The notes beneath the pieces were generated by a model. That model was not told the DNA's origin. It saw only the letters and a list, made by a program, of their open reading frames with translations, and made no database searches. A stretch of 64,000 bases of DNA. Origin: Taxillus chinensis. Its lineage: Eukaryota > Streptophyta > Magnoliopsida > Santalales > Loranthaceae. This document shows positions 23,026 through 34,122 of the stretch, piece by piece. Made by a program: the position numbers and the translations under genes. Location of the stretch: positions 10,577,715 to 10,641,714 of the forward strand of contig CM042087.1 in NCBI GenBank assembly GCA_023512835.1, read 5' to 3'. Numbering within the stretch: the stretch's first letter is position 1; the number at the start of each line of letters is the position of its first letter.

Positions 23026-23587
23026 AGTGTGGTTGCCTTGTACATGATGCAAGGAGGCTAGGGGTGAAGTTTGAGCGCATTTGGAGTGCATTTGGAGTTG
23101 CACGTGAATTGGGGAATTCACGTTCAAATTGGCGTCAGGCATGTTTTTGCATGGTTATCTTGGTTTTGTCATTCTAATCATCTTTTCCCAAAGGACCATG
23201 TTGGAATTGTGAATATTTTGGTGTGTATAGATGTGGGAAGGTCATAGCTTGTTCCATCAAAACTATGTCGTTTTGATGCTGGGATTCACTTAATCAAAAC
23301 TACGTCATTTTGATGTTGTGTTGTCCATATAAGGAGGAGAAGCCCCTCTTTTTAGGTTTAGGGTTTGTTGCTCCTCGTCGCAAAGAAGAGAGAGAGAGAG
23401 AGAGAGAGAGAGGGAAAGAGAGGGAAGGTGGGTGCCGCAGAGCGTCTTGCGTGGGTGGTCGGAGTCTTGCATGGAAGAGAGAGCAGGAGAACATACAAGG
23501 TAGGGGTTCTGTTCTTCCTAAATCCTCCTCTGTCCTAGGGTTCTAGGGCGGATTATAGAGTTATATCCGTTTATATATACATATGTA

Positions 23588-23617
23588 ATCCATATAGGTG
23601 TGATCTCCTATATGGAT
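23588..23617 (+). other. Conserved LTR hairpin (G 5' LTR copy)
   Basis: Perfect 11-nt arms atccatatagg/cctatatggat with loop tgtgatct, downstream of the likely transcription start, so it would be in the RNA leader. Confidence 0.85.
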
Positions 23618-24578
23618 GTTGGCCTTCAATGGCATTTTGGTGTGATTCTGCTGTTGGGTGGTTGGTGCATGTCACATGCTTGATGAAATGCCTGTGTGAA
23701 TATTGATGTGTGTATATGCCTAGTACATGTTTGATAAAATGCCTGTGTGGTTGGACTTGTGATTCGGTGTAAGTATGCATGCTGGGTGTTTGTTCTATTT
23801 CCTGAATGGCTGGGTTTGTGCACTTGTGAATGGGTGCACACCAAGTGTTTGGTTTTATGCTTGAGTGACCGTGGTGTGTGTTGTGTGCATGATCGTGCTA
23901 TCTCGGCCCAAGAGGCGGTTAAACTACTTTGCCTGAAGTAGCGGTTAAACTACTTTGCCGAGAGGTGGTTAAACCAAAGGCCTGAAGAGGCGGTTAAACT
24001 ACTTTGCCCGAGAGGCGGTTAAATCAATGGCCTGAAGAGGCGGTTAAACTACTTGCTTGAGATGTGTTTTGTTAGCCAGTGTGACCGGGGCTGGGGTTAC
24101 GCCCACTTGTGTGATGTTTTATTTTCTTTTTCCTAGTATCGTCACGTCACTACACCCGTGCACATGCATGTAGCCGCTAGGAGCATGGGAAGGGATGGGG
24201 AGACTTGATCCCTTGCGATCTGTGGTTGCTCACCCCTCCTACCGTGTTTGCTTGTTTTCCAGGGACTTACAAGCGTTAGGTGGATACACCAAGGTGGAAG
24301 ACCATCCCCATTTTATTGTTTACTTCAGGAATGTAATTTTATGATTTATGTAACCCCAGGGAGGGAAATGTACTAAGGGATTGAATTGTAGTAAGGAACA
24401 TGGTTGTTTTTGTGAACCTTTGATGTTTGAAATTAAATAAAGATGTGGCTTGTTTGATTTATTGTAATTGTTAGACTTGCTTGTGTGGTATCCAAGAATC
24501 CAACCCCGTTGCCCTCCGTGTGGGTGAATGGGGAGTCACGTACCGGTTTCCCGGGTCGGAAATCCGGGCGTGACAATA

Positions 24579-24589
24579 TGGTATCGAGC
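24579..24589 (+). other. G primer-binding site
   Basis: TGGTATCGAGC starts three bases after the LTR and matches initiator tRNA-Met apart from one missing base. Confidence 0.85.
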
Positions 24590-24987
24590 ATGGTCTAATT
24601 GGCCTAGGGTAGTGGGCGGATCTGGTTATCTTGAGTCCTTTGGTGGAACCTGGAGGGACGTGCCCGATCAACACGGTCCTCTTTGAGCCTCCAAGGTGTA
24701 CTTAGGGTAGTCCAGGTCTTGTGGTAGGATTTGCATGCATTGGCATTAGGGCACTAGTTGCATTTGCTGTGAATGTATGCTAAACCGTGGATAAGATCAT
24801 ATGATTAAGTGAAATGTGCAACTCGATTTGTTTGGCAATGTGTACTGAACTGTGCAATGTGATTAATGCAATATATGTGTGTAATGTCATGTGATAATGG
24901 AATTGATCGGTGGAGTAGAGGTAGTGACGCGATAGATTATAAAAAAAATTGTTTTGACGTTGTGCTTCTTACTTCGTGTAGTAAGAA

Positions 24988-26040
24988 TGCCGCGAGGAGA
25001 GTGACACGTGCGTCCGGGGCGATGGGCGATGAGTCATCTCGCCCATGAGGGTCCGGGTGCGGGACCGTCCGTTGGAGGGCATGCGTTGTTGCTGTACGCC
25101 TACGAGAAGGCATCCGGGCCGGAGGTACGAGAGCTACGGGAGGGACTCCGGGGGACGTTCGGGAGGAGGTGCGTCGTGGGAGATGGCAGACGAGCCAGGG
25201 TGCCACCACCACCACCACCTGATGAGGAGAGCCGCCTCGTGAGCGTGAGAGTTCGTCGGGTGGTGTACCAACTCGTGCAGAGGATGACGTGGTGACACGG
25301 TTCGAAAGGAACAACCTCCGCGATTTAAGGGGGAAGGAGATCCCGTGGTAGGCGGCGATGGTCGAGGCAGATCGAGCATGTGTTCTCCTTTCTCCCTGCC
25401 CGGAAGAAGACAAGGTGCGACCGGCAATTCGGCCTAGAGGGGATGCTTTGGAGTGGTGGACGAGTGTCGCGGGGAGCCGTGCGGTGCAACTCATGCTTTG
25501 GGAGGAGTTCTTGCAACTCTTCCATGATGAGTTCTTCCCGGAATCGGTGAGATGGCGGAAGAGGGAAGAATTCGGCAGCTAGAAGGGGATCCAGGATGGT
25601 ACCCGAGTATGAGCGGGAGTTCGGAGCTTGAGTAGGTTTGCTCCTTGAGACCGTGGCAAGGGAGGACCCGAAGGCCCACAAGTTCACTTTGGGCCTTAGG
25701 CCCCTTAGGCAGAGGTGGCAATCCTACGCTCGAGGACCTATGTCGAGGCCATGGAGACGGCCCGTATAGCCGAGAGAGAGCCGGATGATGAGAGGCGGCC
25801 CATCAGGGTCGCCAGCTGGCAGAGTGGGCCTGATAGAGATGCGGTAGGGTCCAAGAGGCTCAAGACAGAGGAGAGGGATAGCAGTTCTTTTCGCGCAGGG
25901 GTCGACATCCGTGAACCCCGGGAGGATTACCTTTGGCGGCGAAGACGGGTGGTCCATCCGGGAGTCTACCTGGGCACTGTCACCTGTGGAGAGCAGGGTC
26001 ACTTCAAAGGGGAGTCCCCAAGAAGGACGGCGATGCAACA
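24988..26040 (+). pseudogene. G gag (degenerate)
   Basis: Opens near MPRRVTRASGAMG (24988). The capsid core is readable at 25440-25570: DALEWWTSVAG, then LWEEFLQLFHDEFFPESV, the retrotransposon gag motif. The zinc knuckle near 25985-26015 reads TCGEQGHFKGES; its first and last Cys are lost. Several frameshifts and stops separate the blocks. The 24590-24987 leader shows no coding frame. Confidence 0.8.
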
Positions 26041-27789
26041 ACCGTCAGGACAAGAGGGCCATTTGCGCCTGGGTTTGCAGGAGTGGCAACAGGGAGCGGG
26101 GGGGCATGGCATCCAGCCAGGAGGAACGATGCTAGCTTCCGTGCACCACCGAGAGACCACTCGTCGCTGGCGAGCCCAACAGCAGATCCGGTCGACCCGA
26201 CCCTGGGGAGGCCGGAGCCGGCAGATTGAGGTCGGAGGCAACCTTAGCGGGAAGCGTCCAGTGAGTGAGCCGACCAGTGGCCCGGGCCAAGGAAGGGTGT
26301 TTGCGCCGGAGGCGACTTACCAGGAGGAGGCCGAGCTACCACCCCACCACCGAGGGTGGAGCAGACCATCGGTGGTTAGAGGTACCCTCTTGATTTCCCG
26401 CACGTTAGCTCCGTTCTTTTTGATACGGGTGCATCGTGTTCCTTCGCCGCGAGCTTTTATTGATGGCTTGGGGTTAGCTTGTGTGGAGGCCGCGAGGCCC
26501 CTAGTTGTGGAGTCTCCGGTGGGAGGCATGATTGAGGTACGGCGTGTGTGCCGTGGATCGTGTGTTAACCCTAGGAGAGGTGGAGCCGAGTTTTGACTTG
26601 CACGTAATGCCTTTGAGGACGTTTGACCTGATCTTGGGTATGGATTGGCTTATGGCTTTCCAAGCCAAGATAGCTATCATCGGCCGCGTGTATCCTTCGT
26701 GACACCTGTAGGGACCTCTTGCACCCCGGGGGAGCGGACGTGAGGTGAGTCGGGCCGGGCCGGTGTTGGACCTGGGGTGCCATTACCCACAAAGTTGGCG
26801 GCCCCGACCTTTGCCGAGGTGGGTAAGGTGGAAAAGAGGGTGTGGCCCGGCTGTCCTGGATCAATTTCGGGATGTTTTTCCTGAAGAGTCGAGGAGTTTG
26901 CCACCCAAGAGGAGCGTGGAGTTCACCATTGAGTTGTGCCTGGGGACGGGTCCGATTTCCCAAGTAGCGTATCGTATGGGGCCACCCGAGCCGAGGGAGC
27001 CGCAGAGGCAAATCGAGGAGCCGGTGGGCCAAGGGTATATCAGACCGAGTACCTCACCTTGGGGTGCTCCGGTCTCTTGCTAAGAAGGCCGATGGCACAC
27101 TTCTTCTCGCATCGACTACAGGAAGCCGAATTCAAGGATCGTGAAGAATAAGTACCCGTTGCCACGGATGGATGACCTGTTTGACCAATTAAGTGGGGCC
27201 CAGTGGTTTTCCAAAATAGATTTACGGTCGGGGTATCACCGGCTCGGGGTTAGGGAGGAGGACATCCCTAAGAGCTTTTCGGTGCAGTATGGGCATTATG
27301 AGTGGGTCGTGATGCCTTTTGGGCTCACTAATGCGCCAGTGGTGTTCATGCATTTGATGAACCAAGTCATTGCCCCATACTTAGACTCGTTCGGGGTGGT
27401 GTTTATCGACGATATCTTGGTGTATTCCAAGACCGAGAAGGAGCTTGTGGAGCACTTGGCAACAGTGTCGTAAACCTTGAGGGACAGAGACTGTTTGCTA
27501 AGTTTAGAAGTGTGAGTTTTGGCCGCAGAAGGTTCACTTTCTTGGCCATGTGGTGTCGACTGAGGGAGTTAGAGTGGACCTAGCCAAGATTGAGGCCGTG
27601 GCATCGTGGGCGAGGCCAACCAATGTCTTTGAGATCCGTAGTTTTCTTGGCTTGGCGGGGTATTATCGCCGTTTTCAGAGGGGGTTCTCCCGTTTGGCGG
27701 CTCCTATGACGGCGTTGACTAGGAAAGAAGTGAAATTTGAGTGGACGGACAAGTGCCGACGAGCCGTTGGGACTCTCAAACCCGTTTGA
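26041..27789 (+). pseudogene. G protease and reverse transcriptase (degenerate)
   Basis: The protease active site VLFDTGASCSF is present (DTGAS at 26422-26436) but leaves the frame of the following IDGLGLACVEAARPLVVESP. The linker reads RSVEFTIELCLGTG and QVAYRMGPPE-like. The RT fingers and palm follow at 27141-27473: [39 protein letters not shown] and catalytic [10 protein letters not shown]. The thumb at 27550-27789 has [11 protein letters not shown] and APMTALTRK. Frameshifts occur near 27090 and 27480-27540. It is close in sequence to E. Confidence 0.85.
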
Positions 27790-29714
27790 CCACTACATCG
27801 GTGTTGAGGTTGCCTCGAGAGGATATTCCATATGAGGTATCCGTGATGCGTCCGGGGTTGGTTTGGGGTGTGTGCTTATGCGGGAGCACGGTGTGGTGGC
27901 TTATGGGTCAAGGTGGCTGAAGCCTCATGAGCAAATTATCCTACTCATGACCTTGAGTTAGCGGCTATCATCTTCGCCCTCAAGAGTTGCGACATTACCT
28001 CTTGGGCGAGAAGTTTGGTGTTCTCGAGATCACAAAAGCCTTCGTACATCTTTACTCGGGAAGGACTTGAATTTGAGGCAAAGGAGATGGGTGGAGTATT
28101 TGCAGACCTTTGACTTTACTCTTGCCTATACCCCGGGCAAGGGTAATGTTGTGGCCGACGCGTTGAGCAAGAAAAGGGAAAGCTGAGGTGGCCGTGAGAG
28201 AGTGGAAGTTGATGGAGCCTTGGCGATGTTGCGGTCGCGGCTATTGTTCGTGATAGTGGGACGATCCGAGTCCTTTGGTGATTGTGCTCGAGTGTACCAG
28301 TCGCGTCCGGGAGGAACAATTGGGTGACATTGAGTGTGAGGTTCTCCGTGCCCGTATTGAGGCTAGGAGAGCTATCCGAGGATCGGACGAGAGGGTCCCG
28401 AGCATGAGTTGTCATTTCAAGGGCGGTTGGTAGTGGCTTCTTCCCTCGGGGATGAGGTGATGAGGGAGTTTCACCAATCTAGAGGTCTCGTGCATCCAGG
28501 GGGTACGAAGATGTACCATGCGCTTCGGGCACATTTTTGGTGGCTGGGATGAAACGCGATGTAGCTGCCTTTATTTAGCGGTGCCTCACGTGTCGGCGAG
28601 GTGAAGGCCGAGCATCGCGGCCGGCGGGCATGTTACGACCATTGCCCATAGCGGGAGGAAGTGGGACCACATAGCCGATGATATTTTAGACGGTCTTCCA
28701 CCCACCACGGGGAGGAAAGATATGATTTGGGTGATCAGGATCGACTCATAAAGTCGGCCCATTTCCCGGCTGGTCATGACGGGACTCTATCGGGGACCTT
28801 GAGTCCCAATACATGAACGAGATTGTGAGATTACATGGGGTACCATCATGATCTGTCTCGATCGGGACCCGAGGTTCACTTCCCGTTTTTGGGCGAGTTC
28901 AGGAGGCTATGGGGACCAAGCTTCACTTGAGTACAGCCTTTCACCCCGAGATCGACGGCCGGACGGAGAGGACGAATCGGACTTTGGAGGACATGTTACG
29001 GCCCGTGTGTTAGACTTTGGGGTTCGTGGGCAACTCACCTCCTGCTTTGGTGGAGTTCTCGCTACAATAGCTTATCAGGCATCCATTGGGATGGCTCCTT
29101 TTGAAGCGTTGTCGGGCGGCCGTGTCGATTACCTTTGTGTTGGACCGAGGTGGGGGAGACACTCTTGGGACCACAGTTTGGTTCAAGAGGCTACCGAGAA
29201 GGTTAAGTGATTGGTCAGGCGTTTGTTATCAGTTCGAGTCGCAGGAATCTTATGCGGATCAATGGCGCGACCTTGGAAGTTTTCGTTACTGATCATGTGT
29301 TTCTTCGTGTTTCCCACGTCGTGGACATTGACGGTTTGGGCGAGGTTCCAAGCTATCTCCGCGGTTTATTGGTCCTTTTGAGATTCTCGGATCGTGTGGA
29401 GCCCGCAGCCTACGGTTAGCGTTACACCGCGGTCGAGTCGAGCGCACAACGTGTTTCACGTGGTCCTAGCCGAGGAAGTATCACCTTGACCCCACTCATG
29501 TGATCGATTGGGGGACAATGGACACAAGGATGACATGTCCGTTGTTGAGGCCCCTATCCGTATCCTAGATCGGCGAGAGAAGCCTTTGCGTGGTCGTGCT
29601 ATTCCTTTCGTTCACGGCTGTGGCAAAGACCGTGGCAATGAGGAGGAGAATAGGGAACGTGAGTCCGTGATGCGTGAGAGAAGACCGCACTTGTTCGAGG
29701 ACCCACAATCTTAA
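27790..29714 (+). pseudogene. G RNase H, integrase and chromodomain-like tail (degenerate)
   Basis: RNase H can be followed through 27800-28150 in changing frames by alignment with E ([14 protein letters not shown]). Integrase includes the zinc-finger region (28540-28610), where RCLTC is readable, and the core. Unlike E, G keeps the middle of the integrase ([13 protein letters not shown] at 28850-28895). The C-terminal block VVEAPIRILDRREKPLRGRA leads to a tail resembling a chromodomain (29600-29714, ending RRPHLFEDPQS). In chromoviruses this tail directs integration to particular chromatin. Numerous stops and indels are present. Confidence 0.8.
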
Positions 29715-30025
29715 GCGTGGGAGGGTGGTCATTGCCAAGGGATGTTGATGTGTTTTCTTGATAGCCGTACGATTTGGTGTATTTGTATTGCCTTTTAAAG
29801 ACATGTGTTCTTATTTGTGATGTGTTTTTGAGATGTGTATTGGTGACATGCAGACATGTGTTATATGCATTATTGTGGTTATGGATTGTGGTGGTACCTT
29901 GTTATGTCCCGTTATGTGTTGGGCAAGGTGTATGACCCATTTGGGTGTCTGGCTCGCCGTGTGGCAAATGGGTAGCTTTATTTGTTTTCCTCGTATGTCA
30001 TTTCTTTCGAGGACGAAAAGTCTTC

Positions 30026-30037
30026 AGGGGGAGAGGA
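30026..30037 (+). other. G polypurine tract
   Basis: agggggagagga directly precedes the 3' LTR; same tract as E (51678-51690). The stretch 29715-30025 between the chromodomain tail and the PPT shows no coding frame. Confidence 0.9.
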
Positions 30038-30591
30038 CGTAAGGACCCGTACCTTGAGTTAGTCGTGCTTTGCCTTCCGAGTAGAGTTTTTCTAGATTTT
30101 GACCTAGTGAATGGACTCCAATGAATTCACGGTGAAAAAAGAAAGATGCTTGAATGATGTCCCTATCTACCACAGGTTTCAGTGCCAAACGGATGTATGT
30201 GAGGTGCACGTGAAATGGGTCTATTTCACGTGCAAGTATGGTTGTCTTCACATGATGCAAGGAGGCTGAGGGGTGAAGTTTGAGCATTTGGAGTGCATTT
30301 GAGTTTTACGTGAATTGGGGAATTCACGTTCAAATTAGTCCACAGGCATGTTTTTGCATGGTTATCTTGGTTTTGTCATTCTAATCATCTTTTCCCAAAG
30401 GACCATGTTAGAATTGTGAATATTTTGGTGTGTATGGATGTGGGAAGGTCATAGCTTGTTCCATCAAAACTACGTCGTTCTGATCTTTGGATTCACTTAA
30501 TCAAAACTACGTCGTTTTGATGTCGTATTGTCTATATAGCAGGAGCAGCCCCTCTGTTTTAGGTTTAGGGTTTGTTGCTCCACCAACCGTC

Positions 30592-30627
<36 letters not shown>

Positions 30628-31777
30628 GAAGGAGAGCTTCGGGTGGCCGGAGCGTCTCGCGTGGGTGGTCGGAGTCTTACGTGGAAGCGAAGAGCAGAGA
30701 ACATACAAGGTAGGGGTTCTGCTCTTCCCAAATCCTCCTCGTCCTAGGTTCTGGGCGTATTATAGAGTTATATCTCGTTTATATATACATACGTAATCCA
30801 TATAGGTGTGATCTCCTATATGGATGTTGGCCTTCAACGGCATTTTGGTGTGATTCTCATTATTGGGTGGTTGGTGCATGTCACATGCTCGATGAAATGC
30901 CCGTGTGAATATTGATGTGCGTATATGCCTAGTACATGTTTGATAAAATGCCTCGTGTGGTCGGACTTGTGATTCGGTGAAAGTACGCATCGGGTGTTTG
31001 TTCTCGTTCCGAATGGCCGGGTTTAGGCACTTAGAACGGGTGCACACCAAGTGTTGGGTTTTATCGCTTGAGTGACCGTGCGGTGTGTTGGGGTGCATGA
31101 TCGTGCTATCCGGCCCGAAGAGGCGGTTAAACTACTTTGCTTGAAGAGGCGGTTAAACTACTTTGCCCGAGAGGCGGTTAAACCAAAGGCTCCAAGAGGT
31201 GGTTAAACTACTTTGCCTCGAGAGGGGGTTAAATCCCCCCAAGAGTAGTGTTAAACTACTTGCTTGAGATGTGTTTTGTTACCAGCCAGGATCGGGGCCG
31301 GGTTACGCCCACTTGTGTGATGTTTTATTTTTCCTAGTATTGTCACGTCACTACACTTGGGTACATGCATGTAGCCCGCCAGGGGAGCATGGGAAGGGGT
31401 CGGGGAGATTGATCCCCACCGAGCCGTGGTCGTCACCCCTCCTACCGTGTTTGCTTGTTTTCCAGGGACTTACAGACGCTGGTGGATACACCAAGGTGGA
31501 AGACTATCCCCATTTTATTGTTTACTTCAAAGAATGTAATGTTATGATTTATGTAACCCCAGGGAGGGAAATGTACTAAGGGATTTAATCAGAATAAGGA
31601 ATATGGTTGTTTTGTGAACCTTGATGTTTGAAATTAAATAAAGATGTGGCTTGTTTGATTTATTGTAATTGTTAGACTTGCTTGTGTGGCATCCAAGAAT
31701 CCAACCCCGTTGCCTCCTCCGTGTGGGTGAATGGGGAGTCACGCACCGGTTTCCCGGTCGGAAATCCGGGCGTGACA
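30038..31777 (+). repeat. G 3' LTR (1740 bp)
   Basis: Aligns end to end with the 5' LTR; its first base is changed (CG for TG). Many differences from the 5' LTR are CTG/CAG becoming CG or CCG, plus small indels. It retains the G-box inverted repeat, ACGTCA-type repeats (30464-30520), (GA)n (30593-30623), the hairpin (30796-30825) and the gaggcggttaaac repeats. Confidence 0.9.
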
Positions 31778-32260
31778 TTGGTGATACGAAGAATATACCG
31801 TATATGAAGAAATATACGAAGAAGAGACATCCAATGCTTTCACCAGCCATGGTTTGCTTACCAGACCGGTGTCGCCATCGCGTGTCTAGGCCGAGCTAAG
31901 CCGTGTCGCCTTGTACACCATACGTCAAATTGTGTGCGCCAATCATCACCAGAGTCACCGGAACAGCCAATCGCGTGCGCCAACCGTGCGCTCGCCGTCA
32001 AGATCATAGACGATGAAATCGCTATCGCAGGTGTGCCGCCGAGGGCCCTATCGAGGGCACTATCGCCGAGATCGAGTGTGCTATCGACAAGACTATCGCC
32101 GAGACCCTCCGTCATCACCATCTCGCCACGAGACACGACTCTCCGAAGCCAAGATTACGACGCTCACCGTGGCTCATGAGCGCTATCTCATGCCATCGCT
32201 CATCTATCGCGTTGCTCACCATGCGCCTACGCACCGTTAAAGGTTCTACGCATCGTCGAA
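31778..32260 (-). other. H 5' leader (part right of G)
   Basis: GC-rich sequence between H's PBS and the G insertion, continuing at 22647-22822 towards gag. No coding frame that I trust; short direct repeats such as gtgcgccaa near 31935-31985. Confidence 0.6.
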
Positions 32261-32274
32261 TGGCTTTGATACCA
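32261..32274 (-). other. H primer-binding site
   Basis: TGGTATCAAAGCCA on the - strand directly touches the LTR end. It differs from the tRNA-iMet complement by one base. Confidence 0.9.
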
Positions 32275-32382
32275 TGTTAATGAGGTAAAATATTTTCATT
32301 GAATAATTCACAACTCACACGACCCGTACATATAACACCACAGCCTCCAAATATGGTAAAACATAAATGTGTACGCTTCACA
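32275..32382 (-). repeat. H 5' LTR (108 bp)
   Basis: TGTTAATGAGG to CTTCACA on the + strand, followed by TSD cacac. At 108 bp it must hold promoter and polyadenylation signals in very little space. Confidence 0.95.
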
Positions 32383-32514
32383 CACACAAACAAGCCCAAG
32401 GCTTTCAACCAATGATCCTAAATAATTAGGGAGCAATTTAAGTTCCATGATAAACAAAATGGAAAACAATAGTATGAGAAATTAAAATAGTACTCAAACA
32501 AACCAAGTCCGCCT
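32383..32514 (-). pseudogene. Element I fragment between H and J (protease region)
   Basis: Short AT-rich remnant; the - strand shows LKALGL-like text fitting the part just after a gypsy protease active site. It continues I between H and J; no intact frame. Confidence 0.45.
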
Positions 32515-34122
32515 TGTAGGTCCCGATGTGAGTCTAGAGGGGGGTAAATAGACTTTCTTCGAAAAGGAAGCTAGATCGCTTTGTCGTATATGGTACTTCT
32601 AAGGATAACTATGTCGGAAGTATTTATTGAGAAGACGTCATAGGAGTAATTTGAGTGATAATGTGAATTATGGACTATCGACAACTGAGATATAAATGTT
32701 TCTTGTTCACAGATTCAACCGAGCACGGAATGGTCCGTGAAAGTTTGGATTGTGGAAGACAATATCGAGATTGGACTCTATGGTCAGCCGCATCTTGATG
32801 AACAAGAGTGTATGATGGATCGAAAGGCCTGATCTTGATCTTGGTTCAACTCAAGCACAAAGACTTTGAAGTTCTTCCTCTGGAGTTCTTCTCTAGGCGT
32901 TGAATCAGTTCTTCGATTCCTCCAAAAGATCTATATCTCAATGTTTTTGTCGAATCCTTTTCTTGTTTTCCTGTAGTCCATACGTTAGGTCCGAGAGAGA
33001 TATATTTTAAGTTTAGATTGTGCGCCTTAGTTGTCCATCCGACAGACCGATTTCGCCACCGATATGCAGGATGTTGTGGGAAGGGCTTATCCGCTCCGAT
33101 TTGCAGATCTGTTACCCAGTCGGCAGCTCAAAGCCCATACCATGCAATGACCGCTTTGCTCATCCGTGGAAAGTGGTTGATTGTACTAATGCGGTATTAA
33201 CCGCACTCCAACCGCTGAGATTTGTGCAGCTATCGTATAAACCTCATCCAAGATATCGCTAAGTGAATATGCTTAGTGGTTTTAAGTATGCTTCAAAGGT
33301 GGTGCCTACAGGTTTGATGACCAAGGTTTCATAGGTCATGGAAGTTTAGTTCAGGCTTTACAGCCAGTTGATATCTATTATATTCACGACCATATATCTT
33401 CTTTAGCCTCGAGGCTAGAGTTCGAGTTAGATTAAGTTTGAGTTGCAGACACTCTATTAACCTGTAAGTCTGCGACTCTACGAGTTCATTAGCTATCCCA
33501 ATGGCTCTTGCAGATACTTCTTCGGGCGTGCCTAACCCACTCATTGTTACAAATGCGAGTTCACGACCCCAGCTCTCATGGGTTCCACGACCTTCGGGTT
33601 TCTTAGCTTATTTACTTGACTAAGAGGTCTCTATGACTCGCGAGTCTTCGACCTTGAAACCTTCAACCCCACGACTCTACGACTCTCGAGTTACATCCCA
33701 TTTAGTTAGCTCTACGGCTTTGACTCTTCGATCTTCCACTCACGAATCAAGCAGTCCCATTTACAATGTTGTTCTAAGGTTCCACCGTACAACCCCATGG
33801 AGTCTAAGTAGTCTACTTTCTCGTCTGGCTAATTGACTTAGGTACTCTTAGACCCCTAAAGTTTCACGGCTTTCGAGTCTTCGAGTCATTTAAAGGGGGT
33901 CACACGTTCTTTAGAATTCCTTCACACCTACGAGTCTCCGAATTCTATTTACGCTTGTAGTAACTCTCTTTTTCGCACTTCGACTTCTATAACCTTCGAC
34001 CCCGGATTCACGAGTCGCAGCGTGTTTTGGTCATATATTCACTTTAGTCTCCAGACCCTACGAGTCTTCGAGTCTCCACGAGACCGATTTTGGCAGCTTC
34101 ACCAAATCCTATGTTTCCAACA
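32515..34122 (-). mobile_element. Solo LTR J (Copia, C/D family, 1608 bp)
   Basis: Left end tgtaggtccc and right end tttccaaca match the D LTR ends. Flanks are cgcct (32510-32514) and cacct (34123-34127), a TSD with one transition that fits CpG decay. It has the same ordered content as D: G-run, tgaatagactttctt, and a cgactctacgag-rich right half. No internal sequence is adjacent, so it is a solo LTR. Confidence 0.85.

Larger units (their letters stand above)
22823..24575 (+). repeat. G 5' LTR (1753 bp)
   Basis: TGTAAGGACCCG to GGGCGTGACA. U3 has two inverted repeats with G-boxes, a pair of ACGTCA-type repeats (23255-23315) and a TATA-like catataagg (23326-23334). Downstream are a (GA)n run (23388-23413), a hairpin (23588-23617), repeats around gaggcggttaaac (23905-24060) and the shared motif tgtggttgctcacccctcct. 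Confidence 0.9.
22823..31777 (+). mobile_element. Element G: chromovirus (Ty3/Gypsy) with both LTRs
   Basis: A + strand element: 5' LTR 22823-24575, tRNA-Met PBS, gag, protease, RT, RNase H, integrase, chromodomain-like tail, PPT and 3' LTR 30038-31777. It lies in H's leader. The flanks taagc (left) and ttggt (right) do not match, so the TSD is lost or the edges were altered. Coding regions are very degenerate and the two LTRs differ at many sites. Confidence 0.9.
18286..32382 (-). mobile_element. Element H: complete Copia with 108-bp LTRs (TSD cacac), split by G
   Basis: A full structure on the - strand: 5' LTR 32275-32382, PBS touching the LTR, leader, gag, pol, PPT and 3' LTR 18286-18393. 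TSD cacac is present at 18281-18285 and 32383-32387. Without G (22823-31777) the element is about 5.1 kb. The very short LTRs and the PPT context (ccccctcaagttggagc on the + strand) suggest the Ale/Retrofit-like branch; this is an inference. Gag and pol are interrupted. Confidence 0.9.

Noticed and set aside
25715..26596. 293-codon + strand frame taken as one gene
   Set aside because: It runs through gag end, knuckle and protease of G in shifted frames; it is a by-product of GC-rich sequence, not a separate gene.
22818..31782. TSD for element G
   Set aside because: Flanks taagc and ttggt do not match, and shifting edges by a few bases does not help; no TSD is claimed.
31858..32240. Arg/Ser-rich frames on both strands
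   Set aside because: They fall in H's GC-rich leader between PBS and gag, with no motif and no similarity between strands.
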